Positions 33,887 through 43,268 of a stretch of 64,000 nucleotides of DNA are shown here, one piece after another. The stretch covers positions 3,224,001-3,288,000 of the forward strand of contig CP144169.1 in assembly GCA_039636785.1 (NCBI GenBank). Reading direction: 5' to 3'. Numbering within the stretch: the first letter of the stretch is position 1; the number at the start of each line of letters is the position of its first letter. A model generated the notes under the pieces. The model had not been told where the DNA came from. It saw nothing but the letters and a program-made list of their open reading frames with translations, and did not search any database. Origin of the DNA: Micrococcaceae bacterium Sec5.7. GTDB taxonomy: Bacteria > Actinomycetota > Actinomycetes > Actinomycetales > Micrococcaceae. The position numbers were made by a program, and so were the translations under genes.

Positions 33887-36672
33887 GGTGTACGTCCCTC
33901 CCCATCTGTTGCAGCGGGGTGGGTCTTGTCGACAAACACCCTGTAGCCGCGGTCTTCGTCGAAGCCGTGGATCTCGCGGGTGTCCAGCGCTGCCATGAAT
34001 TCGAGTGTGTGATTGGTGATGACCTGCCCTGGGACGAGGATAGGAAAGCCCGGCGGGTACGGTGTGACGAATCCGGCGGAGATGACCTCCTTGCCGGATT
34101 GGATTTTTTCGGCAAGTTCGTGCGCTGAAACGTACGTGGTCGAACCCGTTTTGTACGTCTCGAAGTAGGCTGCACGGATGTCCCCATCAGCGTTCAACGG
34201 GTTGCGCCGGAAGCGTGCTGCGAACATGCTGAAGTCCGGCAGCGGTGGCGGGCTGCCTACCCCGCCCGTCTGGACAGGCAGCTTGCCCTGTTGACGCGGT
34301 GACCCGCCGCCGTCCTTGAAGGATTCAGCCAGTTTCACAAGGACTTCTATCAGGTACGCGACCGCGCTGCGGGAAGTTCCGATGTTGGTCATAAACAGCA
34401 CAGTATTCCTGGAGGTCTTGTTGACCTGGATGCCGTATTCGTCCATGAGGTAGGTGTGTCTGAACGTGTCGCCGTCGATTCCTGTCCTGCTGATGTCAAG
34501 GGTCAGCCGGCTGGGGTCCACCACGAACTCATCGCGCTGCCACGCCTCATCGAGCGCCGCCAAGCCTTCACGAAGCGGCATCGGCCGGTCCGTCTCCCGG
34601 TACAAGGACGGAACGAGGTCCCGTGAGGTCAGGACACGGAAGTATTTCTTGAGCAGCGGGTGCCGGGCCACGGCCTGGGCAACGCTGGTGGCCAGGTCCG
34701 CCTGTTTCTGGACGAGGCCGAAGCCTTCCAGCTCGACCTGGCGTCGCCCGATGTCCAGGGATGCGAGGATCTGGTAGTTCGGCGACGTCGAGGTGTGCGT
34801 CATGTAGGCCTCGCGGAATGTTTCCTGGTTCCACTCGCTGAAGTCCTGGTCGAAGACGTGGATCATGGATCCCTGGCGCAGCGAGGTCAGGGTCTTGTGC
34901 GTGGACTGGGTGGCGTAAACCCTCAGCCGGGCCTTTGCCGGGTCCGGGATGAGACGGGTCCTCAACCACATGTCGTCGTCGGCAGGTTCACCCGTTTCCG
35001 CATCATGGAGGGTTTCCAGCTGTTGGGCGTGTCTGGCCGCATATGCCGGGTCGCCGAATGACGCTTCCAGTTTCCTGGCTGCTGCCATGGCCGTCCTGCG
35101 CCGGTAGATGGGGTGCGAACGGGCAAAAGCAAACCATGCTTCATCCCAGAGGAAGACCAGATCGGGCTTGATGGCCAGGCATTCCTCCATAACACGCTCA
35201 ACATCGTAGACAATGCCGTCGAAGGTGCAGTTGGTCAGCGTGATCATCTTGACTTCGTCCAGACGCCCGGCCCTCCTGTAGTCCAGCAGCATGCCCTTGA
35301 TGCTGGCCAGCGGGACGGCACCGTAGAAGGCGTACTGATTCAGCGGGTAGGCATCCAGGTACGCGACCTGCGCTCCGGCGAGGACAAACGCATAGTGGTG
35401 TGATTTGTGGCAATTTCGGTCCACGAGGACTACATCCCCCGGGGCGAGGATGGACTGATGGACGATCTTGTTGGCCGTGGATGTCCCGTTCGTGACGAAA
35501 AAGGTTCTTTGCGCCCCAAATGCCCGGGCGGCCAAGTCCTGGGCTCTTTTGATCGATCCGTGCGGGGCCAGCAGCGAGTCCAGCCCGCCCGAGGTTGCGG
35601 AGGTCTCGGCCAGCAGAAGGTTCAGTCCGTAGAAATCGACCATGTCTTTGATCCAGGGCGAGTTGCCGACCGAGCCGCCACGGGAGATCGGCAAGGCATG
35701 GAAGACGCTTGCGGGCCGCCTGCTGTAGTCCTGCAGCGCTGTGAAGAACGGTGTTTCGTACCGCTCCGCGATACCTGACAGGAGTGAAAGGTGAAGGTCA
35801 AGATGGTCATGTCTCCGGAAGATCCTTCTGAACCGTTTCGTCAGTGATCCGGCAAGGTTTTCGATCGATACGCCAGCCACGAGATAGACATCAAGTTCGG
35901 GTCGGAGTCCGGAGATCTCTTCTGCCAGGCTGAGGATTCTGCCGAGCGGGCGCAGACCTGCCAGCTCGCTTCCGACGTGCCCGGCAAGGAACTTTCTCAG
36001 GTCCCTACCCAACGGCTGAGCGCTGTTGACGGTAAATCCTGGCCGGAGGATGCAGGCCTGGATGTCGGGATTCAGCAGGAGGGCCACCAGCGCATCCTCG
36101 TAACTCGGGACCACGTTGATCGCGTACACGAAAGCATCGGACGGCCGGCGTTGACGGTGCATATCCGCTTTCAGCATCTCTGCGTCATGGTCCGTGACGT
36201 CGTCGACAACCAGGACCTCGAACCGTGGCCGACCCGCCGGCCCTTGTGCTCCGTTGGCGTCTTCGTCTTCCGGCTCACGCGGATCCTGGGCGCTACCGGA
36301 CTGATCTGATCCGGAGCCGGCAGCAGGCACGAGGTGAGTGAGACCGGCCACCAGATCCAGCCCTGCCCGATAGTCACCGGCGCGGACATACTCGTGCAAC
36401 CGCGCGACGGTCGCGAGCCCTGGCGCAGCCCAATACAGTTCAATGGCCTGCAAGAGGCCAAGGGTCCGCCGGACCTGAGACTGGAGGCTGTCATAGGACG
36501 GTCCGCCGCGTTTGCTCATGGTCAGCTGTTTCAGCGCGTATCCGAGAAACTCCCAGGCGTCTGCGCGGGAGCGCCAGGCGCGGCTGGGTGTGCCGATTTC
36601 CCGGCTGAGAGGTTGGTAATTCATGTCGATTCCGTTTTCCATCAAGAGTCTTTTGCTGTCCTGACCGGGCAT
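33883..36672 (-). CDS. PLP-dependent Orn/Lys/Arg decarboxylase
   Basis: A 929-residue fold-type I decarboxylase of the bacterial inducible type. An N-terminal wing/response-regulator-like domain (FEVLVVDDVTDHDAEMLKAD) is followed by the PLP domain. TNGTSTANKIVHQSILAPGD, LWDEAWFAFARSHP (Asp contacting the pyridine) and ATQSTHKTLTSLRQGSM (Schiff-base Lys) are intact. The C-terminal domain has YPPGFPILVPGQVI. Which of arginine, lysine or ornithine is used cannot be told. The start is uncertain: in-frame ATGs at 36672, 36642 and 36624, none with a strong ribosome-binding site. With the upstream AnsP-like permease it suggests amino-acid decarboxylation, often used for acid or nitrogen stress. Confidence 0.92.
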   Translation of the reverse strand: MPGQDSKRLLMENGIDMNYQPLSREIGTPSRAWRSRADAWEFLGYALKQLTMSKRGGPSYDSLQSQVRRTLGLLQAIELYWAAPGLATVARLHEYVRAGDYRAGLDLVAGLTHLVPAAGSGSDQSGSAQDPREPEDEDANGAQGPAGRPRFEVLVVDDVTDHDAEMLKADMHRQRRPSDAFVYAINVVPSYEDALVALLLNPDIQACILRPGFTVNSAQPLGRDLRKFLAGHVGSELAGLRPLGRILSLAEEISGLRPELDVYLVAGVSIENLAGSLTKRFRRIFRRHDHLDLHLSLLSGIAERYETPFFTALQDYSRRPASVFHALPISRGGSVGNSPWIKDMVDFYGLNLLLAETSATSGGLDSLLAPHGSIKRAQDLAARAFGAQRTFFVTNGTSTANKIVHQSILAPGDVVLVDRNCHKSHHYAFVLAGAQVAYLDAYPLNQYAFYGAVPLASIKGMLLDYRRAGRLDEVKMITLTNCTFDGIVYDVERVMEECLAIKPDLVFLWDEAWFAFARSHPIYRRRTAMAAARKLEASFGDPAYAARHAQQLETLHDAETGEPADDDMWLRTRLIPDPAKARLRVYATQSTHKTLTSLRQGSMIHVFDQDFSEWNQETFREAYMTHTSTSPNYQILASLDIGRRQVELEGFGLVQKQADLATSVAQAVARHPLLKKYFRVLTSRDLVPSLYRETDRPMPLREGLAALDEAWQRDEFVVDPSRLTLDISRTGIDGDTFRHTYLMDEYGIQVNKTSRNTVLFMTNIGTSRSAVAYLIEVLVKLAESFKDGGGSPRQQGKLPVQTGGVGSPPPLPDFSMFAARFRRNPLNADGDIRAAYFETYKTGSTTYVSAHELAEKIQSGKEVISAGFVTPYPPGFPILVPGQVITNHTLEFMAALDTREIHGFDEDRGYRVFVDKTHPAATDGEGRTP

Positions 36673-36691
36673 GGCCGGGACACAAATCGTG

Positions 36692-36730
36692 GCTCTCGGC
36701 GGCCAGCTGTTTCAGCTGCCCGCCGAGAGC
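36692..36730 (-). terminator. Hairpin between the permease and decarboxylase genes
   Basis: GCTCTCGGCGG and CCGCCGAGAGC pair perfectly (11 bp), and CAGCTG/CAGCTG extends the stem inside. It lies 60 bp after the permease stop; no T run. Confidence 0.6.
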
Positions 36731-36789
36731 GCGCCGGCAGGTTTGTTATCCCTGGCGACGCGACAACGTGTGAACGTTGTTTTACTGTG

Positions 36790-38358
36790 TCACCGTGCGC
36801 GCTGGGGAGTCAGCGCCGGGGCGTTCTGCGATGACCGGGGCTCCCCTGCGTCTGCGCTCAGGGGCTCTGCGGTTTCCAGAATCCGCTTCCGGCAGGCGAA
36901 CCAGCCGAGGATGAGCACGGGGACGAGGATCAGCAGGGATGCCAGGACCCAGCGTCCTGTTTCTGAGAAGCCCATTGTCACCAGGACAAAGGCGAGGAAG
37001 CCGAGAGTGAGGTATGAGGTGTAGGGCGCTCCGAACAGGCGGAAAGAGGGTCGTTCAATCTGGCCGCGCCTGACCCATTTCTGGAGCTTGATGTGGCAGA
37101 GCATGATGGTTGCCCAGCCTCCGATGATTCCAACAGCGGACACTTCGAGCACAATCTCAAACACCTGGGACGGGACAAGGGCGTTCAGTCCGACGCCGAG
37201 AAGAGTGATGACCGCCGTCAGCAGGATCCCGCCATAGGGGACGCCGGATTTACTCATCTTCGCAGTGAACTGCGGTGCTGAACCATTGACCGCCATGGAC
37301 CTCAGAATCCGGCCAGTGGAGTAAAGACCCGCATTCAGGCTCGACAGGGCCGCGGTGAGGACGACAAAATTCATTACCGATGCGGAGATTGCCCCGGCAT
37401 GGGAATCTCCAAGGTGGGAAAAGAACGTGACAAAGGGCGATTCGCCGGATTTGTATGCCGTGAAAGGCAACAGCAGGGACAGCAGCAGTACCGAACCAAT
37501 GTAGAAGACGGCAATCCGGAGGACCACAGTGTTGACAGCCTTGGGCATGACTTTCTCCGGATTGGCCGTTTCACCTGCTGCGGTGCCGACGAGTTCAATG
37601 GCGGCGTAGGCGAAGACGACACCGCTGATTGCCAGAAGAGGTGCCGCGGCACCTGTGGGGAAAGCCCCGCCGTTGTCCAGGATCACGCCCAGCCCAGGGA
37701 CTCCGATGTCGGTTTTCCCGCCGAAGAGAATGAAGCACACGCCAACGATGAGGAAGGCAGCCAAAGCCGTCACCTTGATCAGTGCGAACCAGAACTCCAT
37801 CTCTCCGAAGATCCTGACGGAGACCAGATTCAGTCCCAAGACAACAACAAGAGCGAGCAGAGCGATTAGCCATTGGGGGATGGTCTGGATCGGCGCCCAG
37901 AACTGGCCCCAGAACTTGACGTACAGCGCCACCGCGGTGACGTCCACGATCGAGGTCATGGCCCAGTTCAGGAAATACAGCCAGCCTGCGGTGTAGGCCA
38001 TCTTCTCACCGTAGAACTCCCGGGCGTAGGAAACGAAAGAGCCTGACGACGGGCGGTGAAGGACCAGTTCGCCCAGGGCACGCAGGATCAGGAACGCAAA
38101 GAAGCCGCAGACGGCGTAAACGAGGATCAGCGACGGTCCGGAACCGTTCAGGCGTCCGCCGGCTCCCATAAACAGTCCGGTTCCGATCGCGCCGCCGATA
38201 GCGATCATTTGGATCTGCCGTGGTTTGAGGGTCTTGTGGTATCCCGCTTCTTCTCTCGAAAAATCCTGTACGGAGGCTGATCGGTCTCCCAGAAGCTCCC
38301 TGGTGTTTTCCAGGGCATCGGCGGGGTCAAGCCCTGCGGTTGGGGTTTTGGTGATCAT
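36790..38358 (-). CDS. ansP: APC-family amino acid permease, AnsP-like
   Basis: A 522-residue permease with twelve predicted membrane helices. The N-terminal motif [20 protein letters not shown] and [20 protein letters not shown] with [16 protein letters not shown] resemble L-asparagine permeases of actinobacteria more than GABA or aromatic permeases. The ATG has AGGAAG five bases upstream. It is transcribed toward the decarboxylase gene with a hairpin between them. Substrate asparagine is likely but not certain. Confidence 0.85.
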   Translation of the reverse strand: MITKTPTAGLDPADALENTRELLGDRSASVQDFSREEAGYHKTLKPRQIQMIAIGGAIGTGLFMGAGGRLNGSGPSLILVYAVCGFFAFLILRALGELVLHRPSSGSFVSYAREFYGEKMAYTAGWLYFLNWAMTSIVDVTAVALYVKFWGQFWAPIQTIPQWLIALLALVVVLGLNLVSVRIFGEMEFWFALIKVTALAAFLIVGVCFILFGGKTDIGVPGLGVILDNGGAFPTGAAAPLLAISGVVFAYAAIELVGTAAGETANPEKVMPKAVNTVVLRIAVFYIGSVLLLSLLLPFTAYKSGESPFVTFFSHLGDSHAGAISASVMNFVVLTAALSSLNAGLYSTGRILRSMAVNGSAPQFTAKMSKSGVPYGGILLTAVITLLGVGLNALVPSQVFEIVLEVSAVGIIGGWATIMLCHIKLQKWVRRGQIERPSFRLFGAPYTSYLTLGFLAFVLVTMGFSETGRWVLASLLILVPVLILGWFACRKRILETAEPLSADAGEPRSSQNAPALTPQRAR

Positions 38359-39069
38359 GAACTTCCTAAAATTCGGTTGTGGATGCCCGCCAGGACCTGC
38401 ATAACGGCATCAGCTACGGGCCGAGGAACCCGCGCAGCAGGCCTGAAATGCCTGTCCGCTGGCGGGCACCCTGCCCTGCGGCGACGTGGTACCCGCCATC
38501 CAGCACCCTGTTTCCGTGCTGGTATCCGGACAGCGCGTATGAGACGCTCCGGCAGGCGGTTCGGCCATGGACTATGTCAGGGAATACATCTCCCGGGCGG
38601 GCTCTTGCAGCTATCTGTTAATTTCACAATCCACCGATTACCACGGTGACGAGATCCGGGGGTGCCGGGTTCAGTGTGCCTATCACTCTTTGGGGTCTCC
38701 TTTGACTCCGGTACTTCTCAACGCGTTTGCATGCTCCAAGACTTGTCGACAGTCTGCCCTTGTGGATGACGCCTGGATGGCGCGTCCTGGGTGGCAGAGA
38801 CCCAAAATAACTGTAGATCCCGGCCGGAGAGAATGAACTGTCCAGACAGCCAACTTCACGTGCAGGTGGTTGTGCTCGGATGACAACTTCAGTTCGGCGT
38901 AGGGCGAGTAATGTTCATGGCTATGAGCGCCCTCGCGCCTCACGAACGGGGTCGCGACTTCGCCGGTTCATGGCCACGCGCTGATTTCTGCTCCACCCTG
39001 AAATGCACGATTCCAGGGTCGGATGACCGAGCTCGATATTTTCTATTGTGAGAGGAAGCGAACACGGCG
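38359..39069. other. 711-bp gap between the AnsP-like and PucR-like genes
   Basis: No open frame here has a credible ribosome-binding site and family-like protein. The base composition is less GC-biased by codon position than in genes. It must hold the promoters of the two divergent flanking genes. I see no repeat, tRNA or clear operator. Confidence 0.5.
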
Positions 39070-40670
39070 GTGAGACCTCAGAAAACAGATGAGGGCGTTG
39101 TCGGCACCATGCTCAGCGACATACTTGAAGACCTTGGTGTGGACAACGGTCAGCTTTTGCTCGCTCCCGCCCCGGATAACGAGAACGTCCGCGAAACAGT
39201 CATCGTCGACGCCGAGGACGACGGAAACGTCCAGCATGGAGCGCTCGTTTTGCTCATTGGTTCACGGGGCAGGGCGGCACTGCCGAAAGTTACCAGGCTG
39301 ATACAGGACTTCCCTACTGCTATCGCGATCAAGGGGACCGAAGCCGAGCTGGAAGCCGTTCAAGAACTTCTTCGCCCGACAGGAATCGGCCTCATCGCTG
39401 TTGTACCCAGCATGCGCTGGGACCAGTTTGAGAGCATTGCGAAGGAGCGCATCGGTGAACCATCCACCGCCGCAGACGCATCCACGATCATTCATCGGGA
39501 CCTTTTCACCATCGCCGAGACCACGGCGACGATGTCATCGAGGACACGGCCAACAGGGTTTTGGCATATTCGCCAGCGTCCAATGAAGTGGATGAGCTCC
39601 GCCGGCTCTCGATTTTGGCAAGGCGGGGCCCCGAACGGTACCAGAAGCTGCTGAAGGACTCCGGTGTCTATAAGCATCTGCGAGAGATTGAAGCCCCGAT
39701 TCATATCGAGGCCAACCCGCAGGAGGGCTTGCGTGAGCGAGTCGCAATCGGCATCCACGCGGGTAGCCGGGTTCTCGGTTACATCTGGCTGCAGGAAGGG
39801 ACGGAGCGCCTTGCGTCCAACACGGACAGGATCCTGGTGGGAGCGGCACGCTATGCAGCCACAGAGTTGGTAAGACACCGCAATGAGCAGTCCCAATCGT
39901 TGCGTCGGGACCGTGTCTCGAGCCTGCTCAGCGGTACGGCCCAGATCCACTCCCAGGCTCAGTCTGCGGGGATTGATCCGTCCAAGCCTGCCGCACTTGT
40001 GCTGATATCCAGCGGGGGCCTGGATCAATCGGCTCCCGGTCTGCAGCTGCGCCGGGGCGAGCTGGCCAACTTGGTGTCAATTCATGCAGCAGCATATCGA
40101 CCCGGCTCCGTGGTGGGCGCCACGGGTCTGGACATTGCCATTATTCTGCCGGACCTCGACCCGGTGAAATCGCCGCCGGCCATAAACCGCCTGATCAATG
40201 TCATTGTCCGGGACGCCCGAACGCATCTTAATTTCCAGATCCAGGCGGCCATCGGACCGGTCGTGAGCCGGCTGGACCTCCTGCACACGACCCTTCAGCA
40301 TGTGCGCAGTGTTTTGACGGTTATTGCAGCCACTCCTTCGTTGCATGTGGCCTCCTACAGCGATGTGGAGACCACCGTTCTGACCAATGAATTACTTGAG
40401 CTGCTTGAATCGAAGACACGCCTGCGGCATGAAGGCATCACGCAACTGTGCAGGCAATTCCCCGAATTTGCGACCACTCTGCTGACCTACCTTGACTTTT
40501 TCGGCGACGTAACCCGGTGTGGAGAAGTACTGGGTATCCACCGAAACACAGTCCACTACCGGCTCCGGCGGGCATGCGACGTCGCAGGAATCGACCTTCA
40601 GGACGGGGACCAACGGCTTCTGGCCCATCTACAGATCCGACTCTGGGCGCACTCGCAGGGACGCCAGTAG
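39070..40670 (+). pseudogene. PucR/CdaR-type transcriptional regulator, frameshifted
   Basis: Two frames form one protein of about 530 residues. The N-terminal part (from GTG 39070) carries a PucR-like ligand domain up to RDLFTIAETTA. The second frame continues DDVIEDTANRVLAYSPASNE through a GGDEF-like CdaR domain to the C-terminal PucR helix-turn-helix (CGEVLGIHRNTVHYRLRRAC). The frames change at about 39523-39527, where one base is missing (ACGGCGACGAT). PucR-type regulators respond to purine or amino-acid signals. It directly precedes glutaminase on the same strand, so that gene is its likely target. Inactivation and sequencing error cannot be told apart here. Confidence 0.8.
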
Positions 40671-40793
40671 CCGCCACCTGCACTGACAGCCGAATCTGCA
40701 GTTCCCTCCTGACATTTGCATTTCCTGATCGCCATTGAACAGCGTTGTTCAACAGACGTTGACCGCCATACCAAGAAGCTGAGCCGCCACCCC

Positions 40794-41705
40794 ATGGATA
40801 TCCAAAATCTCCTCGACGACATTGTCGGTTCTGTCCAACCCCTCATCGGACAAGGTGCCGTGGCGGACTATATTCCGAGCCTGGGCTCTGTAAGAAGGGA
40901 TCAATTCGGCATTTCCCTGGCAACAGGCACGGGGGACGTCTATTCATCTGGGGATGCGGACGTACCGTTCTCGATCCAGAGCATTTCCAAGGTCTTCGCT
41001 CTTGCGCTGGTGCTGGCCCGCGACGGTGACAGCATCTGGAAACGTGTATTCCGGGAGCCTTCCGGAAATCCCTTCAATTCACTGGTGCAGTTGGAACAGG
41101 AGGATGGAATTCCCCGTAACCCGTTCATCAACGCCGGCGCCATCGTCGTCACGGACAGGCTCCTGAGCATCTCGGCAAACTCTCCATCAGCTGTCCGCGA
41201 ACTGCTCCGGAAGGAAAGCGGCAACGATTCCATCGATACTGATGCCGAAGTGGCCATTTCCGAGGCCCAGCATGGCCACCGCAACGCCTCGTTGGCACAT
41301 TTTCTGGCCAGCTACGGCAATCTTGAAAATCCTGTGGACTCTGTCCTCGACGCCTACATTAACCAGTGTGCACTGGCCATGAGCTGCACCGATCTGGCCC
41401 TTGCCAGCAGGTTTCTGGCCACCAACGGACTGCGGAGTGACGGTACGCCCCTGTTGTCCCCGCCCCAGACCAAGAGAATCAATGCTGTGATGCTCACGTG
41501 CGGCACCTATGACGCCGCGGGCGAATTCGCTTACCGGGTGGGGCTCCCAGGGAAGAGCGGCGTAGGTGGCGGAATCGTTGCCGTGGTGCCCAACAATTGC
41601 ACCATCTGCGTCTGGAGCCCGGGATTGGGACGTTCCGGCAACTCGCTCGCTGGTGTTGCTGCACTCGACGAATTCACGAGCCGCACAGGCTGGTCCATCT
41701 TCTAG
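40794..41705 (+). CDS. glsA: Glutaminase
   Basis: Hydrolyses glutamine to glutamate and ammonia. It is 303 residues, the standard length of bacterial GlsA. The SxxK catalytic pair is in [10 protein letters not shown] (Ser63, Lys66). [28 protein letters not shown] and [15 protein letters not shown] are family blocks. The frame is open to 40716, but ATG at 40794 fits the family N-terminus ([20 protein letters not shown]). It lies downstream of the PucR-like gene and converges with the SDR gene, the two overlapping at their stops. Confidence 0.96.
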   Translation: MDIQNLLDDIVGSVQPLIGQGAVADYIPSLGSVRRDQFGISLATGTGDVYSSGDADVPFSIQSISKVFALALVLARDGDSIWKRVFREPSGNPFNSLVQLEQEDGIPRNPFINAGAIVVTDRLLSISANSPSAVRELLRKESGNDSIDTDAEVAISEAQHGHRNASLAHFLASYGNLENPVDSVLDAYINQCALAMSCTDLALASRFLATNGLRSDGTPLLSPPQTKRINAVMLTCGTYDAAGEFAYRVGLPGKSGVGGGIVAVVPNNCTICVWSPGLGRSGNSLAGVAALDEFTSRTGWSIF

Positions 41706-42463
41706 CCGCGGCCGATAAAGGGCATGCCGGCGGCCGTCATCACCACAGAACCGACGCTGGCCGAAGCAGGCATTCCTGCCATCAGCAGCACCGCCCGTGC
41801 AGCATCGACCACCGGAAACGTTGGCTCAACGCGCCGGCTGCCGTCGGCCTGGAGCGCGCCGGAACCCGCGCCGATGGTGTCCATCAGCTCCGTGGCCGTG
41901 TTGCCGATATCGATCTGGCCGCACGTGATGCCGAACCCCCGGCCATCCAGCTCGATGCTCTTAGTCAGGCCCGTCATGGCGTGCTTGGTGACCGTGTACG
42001 CCACAGTCCGTGGGCGCGGGGAATGAGCCGCGATGGAACCGTTGTTGATGATCCGGCCGCCCTGCGGTGACTGGGCTTTCATGGCCCGGACCGCGGCGGC
42101 GGCACACAGCATGGATCCCGTCAGATTGACCGCCACCGTGGCGTTCCAGTCCTGGACACTGATCTCATCCACCGAAGCAGCCGGGCCGAACACCCCCGCA
42201 TTATTGAACAGCACGTCCACTCGCCCCCAGCGCTGGAGCGCGGCGGTGAAGAGCCGTTCGACGTCGTCGGACCTGGTTACGTCGCACGGCACCGCAAGCG
42301 CGTCCGGGTGACCGTCCGCTGTTTCGAGCAGCTGCGCTTCGCGGCGGCCGGCAAGCGCCACCCGATATCCGTCCGTGAGCATCAGTCGGGCAACTGCCCG
42401 GCCGATGCCCGAACCGGCTCCGGTGACAACGGCCACCCTTCCGTGCGGTGGGGGTGTGGCCAT
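41702..42463 (-). CDS. Short-chain dehydrogenase/reductase
   Basis: A 253-residue classical SDR. The NAD(P)-binding motif is [13 protein letters not shown] is present (LFNNAGVFG), and the catalytic Ser-Tyr-Lys is in [25 protein letters not shown] after the second strand suggests NADP preference. It is the third gene of an NCS1 permease - racemase - SDR operon; AAGGAG precedes the ATG. The substrate is unknown. Confidence 0.93.
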   Translation of the reverse strand: MATPPPHGRVAVVTGAGSGIGRAVARLMLTDGYRVALAGRREAQLLETADGHPDALAVPCDVTRSDDVERLFTAALQRWGRVDVLFNNAGVFGPAASVDEISVQDWNATVAVNLTGSMLCAAAAVRAMKAQSPQGGRIINNGSIAAHSPRPRTVAYTVTKHAMTGLTKSIELDGRGFGITCGQIDIGNTATELMDTIGAGSGALQADGSRRVEPTFPVVDAARAVLLMAGMPASASVGSVVMTAAGMPFIGRG

Positions 42464-42494
42464 GCGTTACTCCTTGGGGTTCATATGCGGCAGC

Positions 42495-43238
42495 TCAGCT
42501 CGCGGCGGGAACGTCCGCTGCCGCTATCGGCCAGCCTATGACGGTCTTGGGCCTCGGGGTGGCATAGGTCCGCACTTTGGAGGTGGACAACCCCAGCCGG
42601 ACCAGTGATTCTGCGATGGTGACAGCAGCGGCAACGCCGTCAACAACAGGCACGCCGGCACGCAGTCGGATCTGTTCATCGAGCCCGGCCATGCCGCCGC
42701 AGCCCAGCACAATGACCTCGGCCTTGTCGTCCCGGACGGCCAGAAGCGCCTGCTCGATGATGGCCGCGACAGCCCGCTCTGGCTCTTCCTCGAGTTCCAG
42801 GACAGCCATGCCGCTGGCACGGACCGACGCACAGCGCGCGTCCAGTCCCGCCAGCTTCAGCCGGTCCTCGATCAGCGGGACGGCGCGGTCAAGGGTAGTG
42901 ATCACGGAGTACTTATGGCCCAGGAACATGGCGGTGCTCGCGGCTGCCTCGGTGATGTCCACCACCGGAACGTCCAGCAGCTCCTGCAGCCCTTCGCGGC
43001 CGTGCTCGCCGTAACCGGCCTGGATGACTGCATCGAACGGCTCCGGGTAGGACATGACCTTGTCCATTACGGCGATCGCGGCGAGGTAGCTTTCGAAGTT
43101 TCCCTCGCAGGAATCGGCGCCGAAGCGGGGAGTGAGTCCAATGATCTCCGTGCCTGGCGCCGCTACGCTGCGGGCCGAGGCGGCGATGGAATCGGTCATG
43201 GACTGGGTGGTGTTCACATTGGCGACAAGAATGCGCAT
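42495..43238 (-). CDS. Hydantoin/allantoin racemase-family protein (Asp/Glu racemase superfamily), one catalytic Cys missing
   Basis: A 247-residue protein. MRILVANVNTTQSMTDSI and VIVLGCGGMAGLDEQ identify the hydantoin-racemase group. Two-cysteine racemases have a Cys in the first half (ACFGD-like); here that segment reads VIQAGYGEHG, so the first Cys is replaced by Gly, while the second (LGCGG) is kept. One-cysteine members of the superfamily, such as arylmalonate decarboxylase, have a similar Gly/Cys pattern, so racemase activity is doubtful. AAGGAG precedes the ATG. Context, beside an NCS1 permease, points to a ureide or hydantoin. Confidence 0.85.
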   Translation of the reverse strand: MRILVANVNTTQSMTDSIAASARSVAAPGTEIIGLTPRFGADSCEGNFESYLAAIAVMDKVMSYPEPFDAVIQAGYGEHGREGLQELLDVPVVDITEAAASTAMFLGHKYSVITTLDRAVPLIEDRLKLAGLDARCASVRASGMAVLELEEEPERAVAAIIEQALLAVRDDKAEVIVLGCGGMAGLDEQIRLRAGVPVVDGVAAAVTIAESLVRLGLSTSKVRTYATPRPKTVIGWPIAAADVPAAS

Positions 43239-43268
43239 GGTCGTTGACTCCTTTTTGGCCGGGCCGGG

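Noticed and set aside
38377-38943. Short open frames in the 711-bp gap before the PucR-like gene
   Set aside because: No ribosome-binding site at sensible spacing and no family-like sequence.
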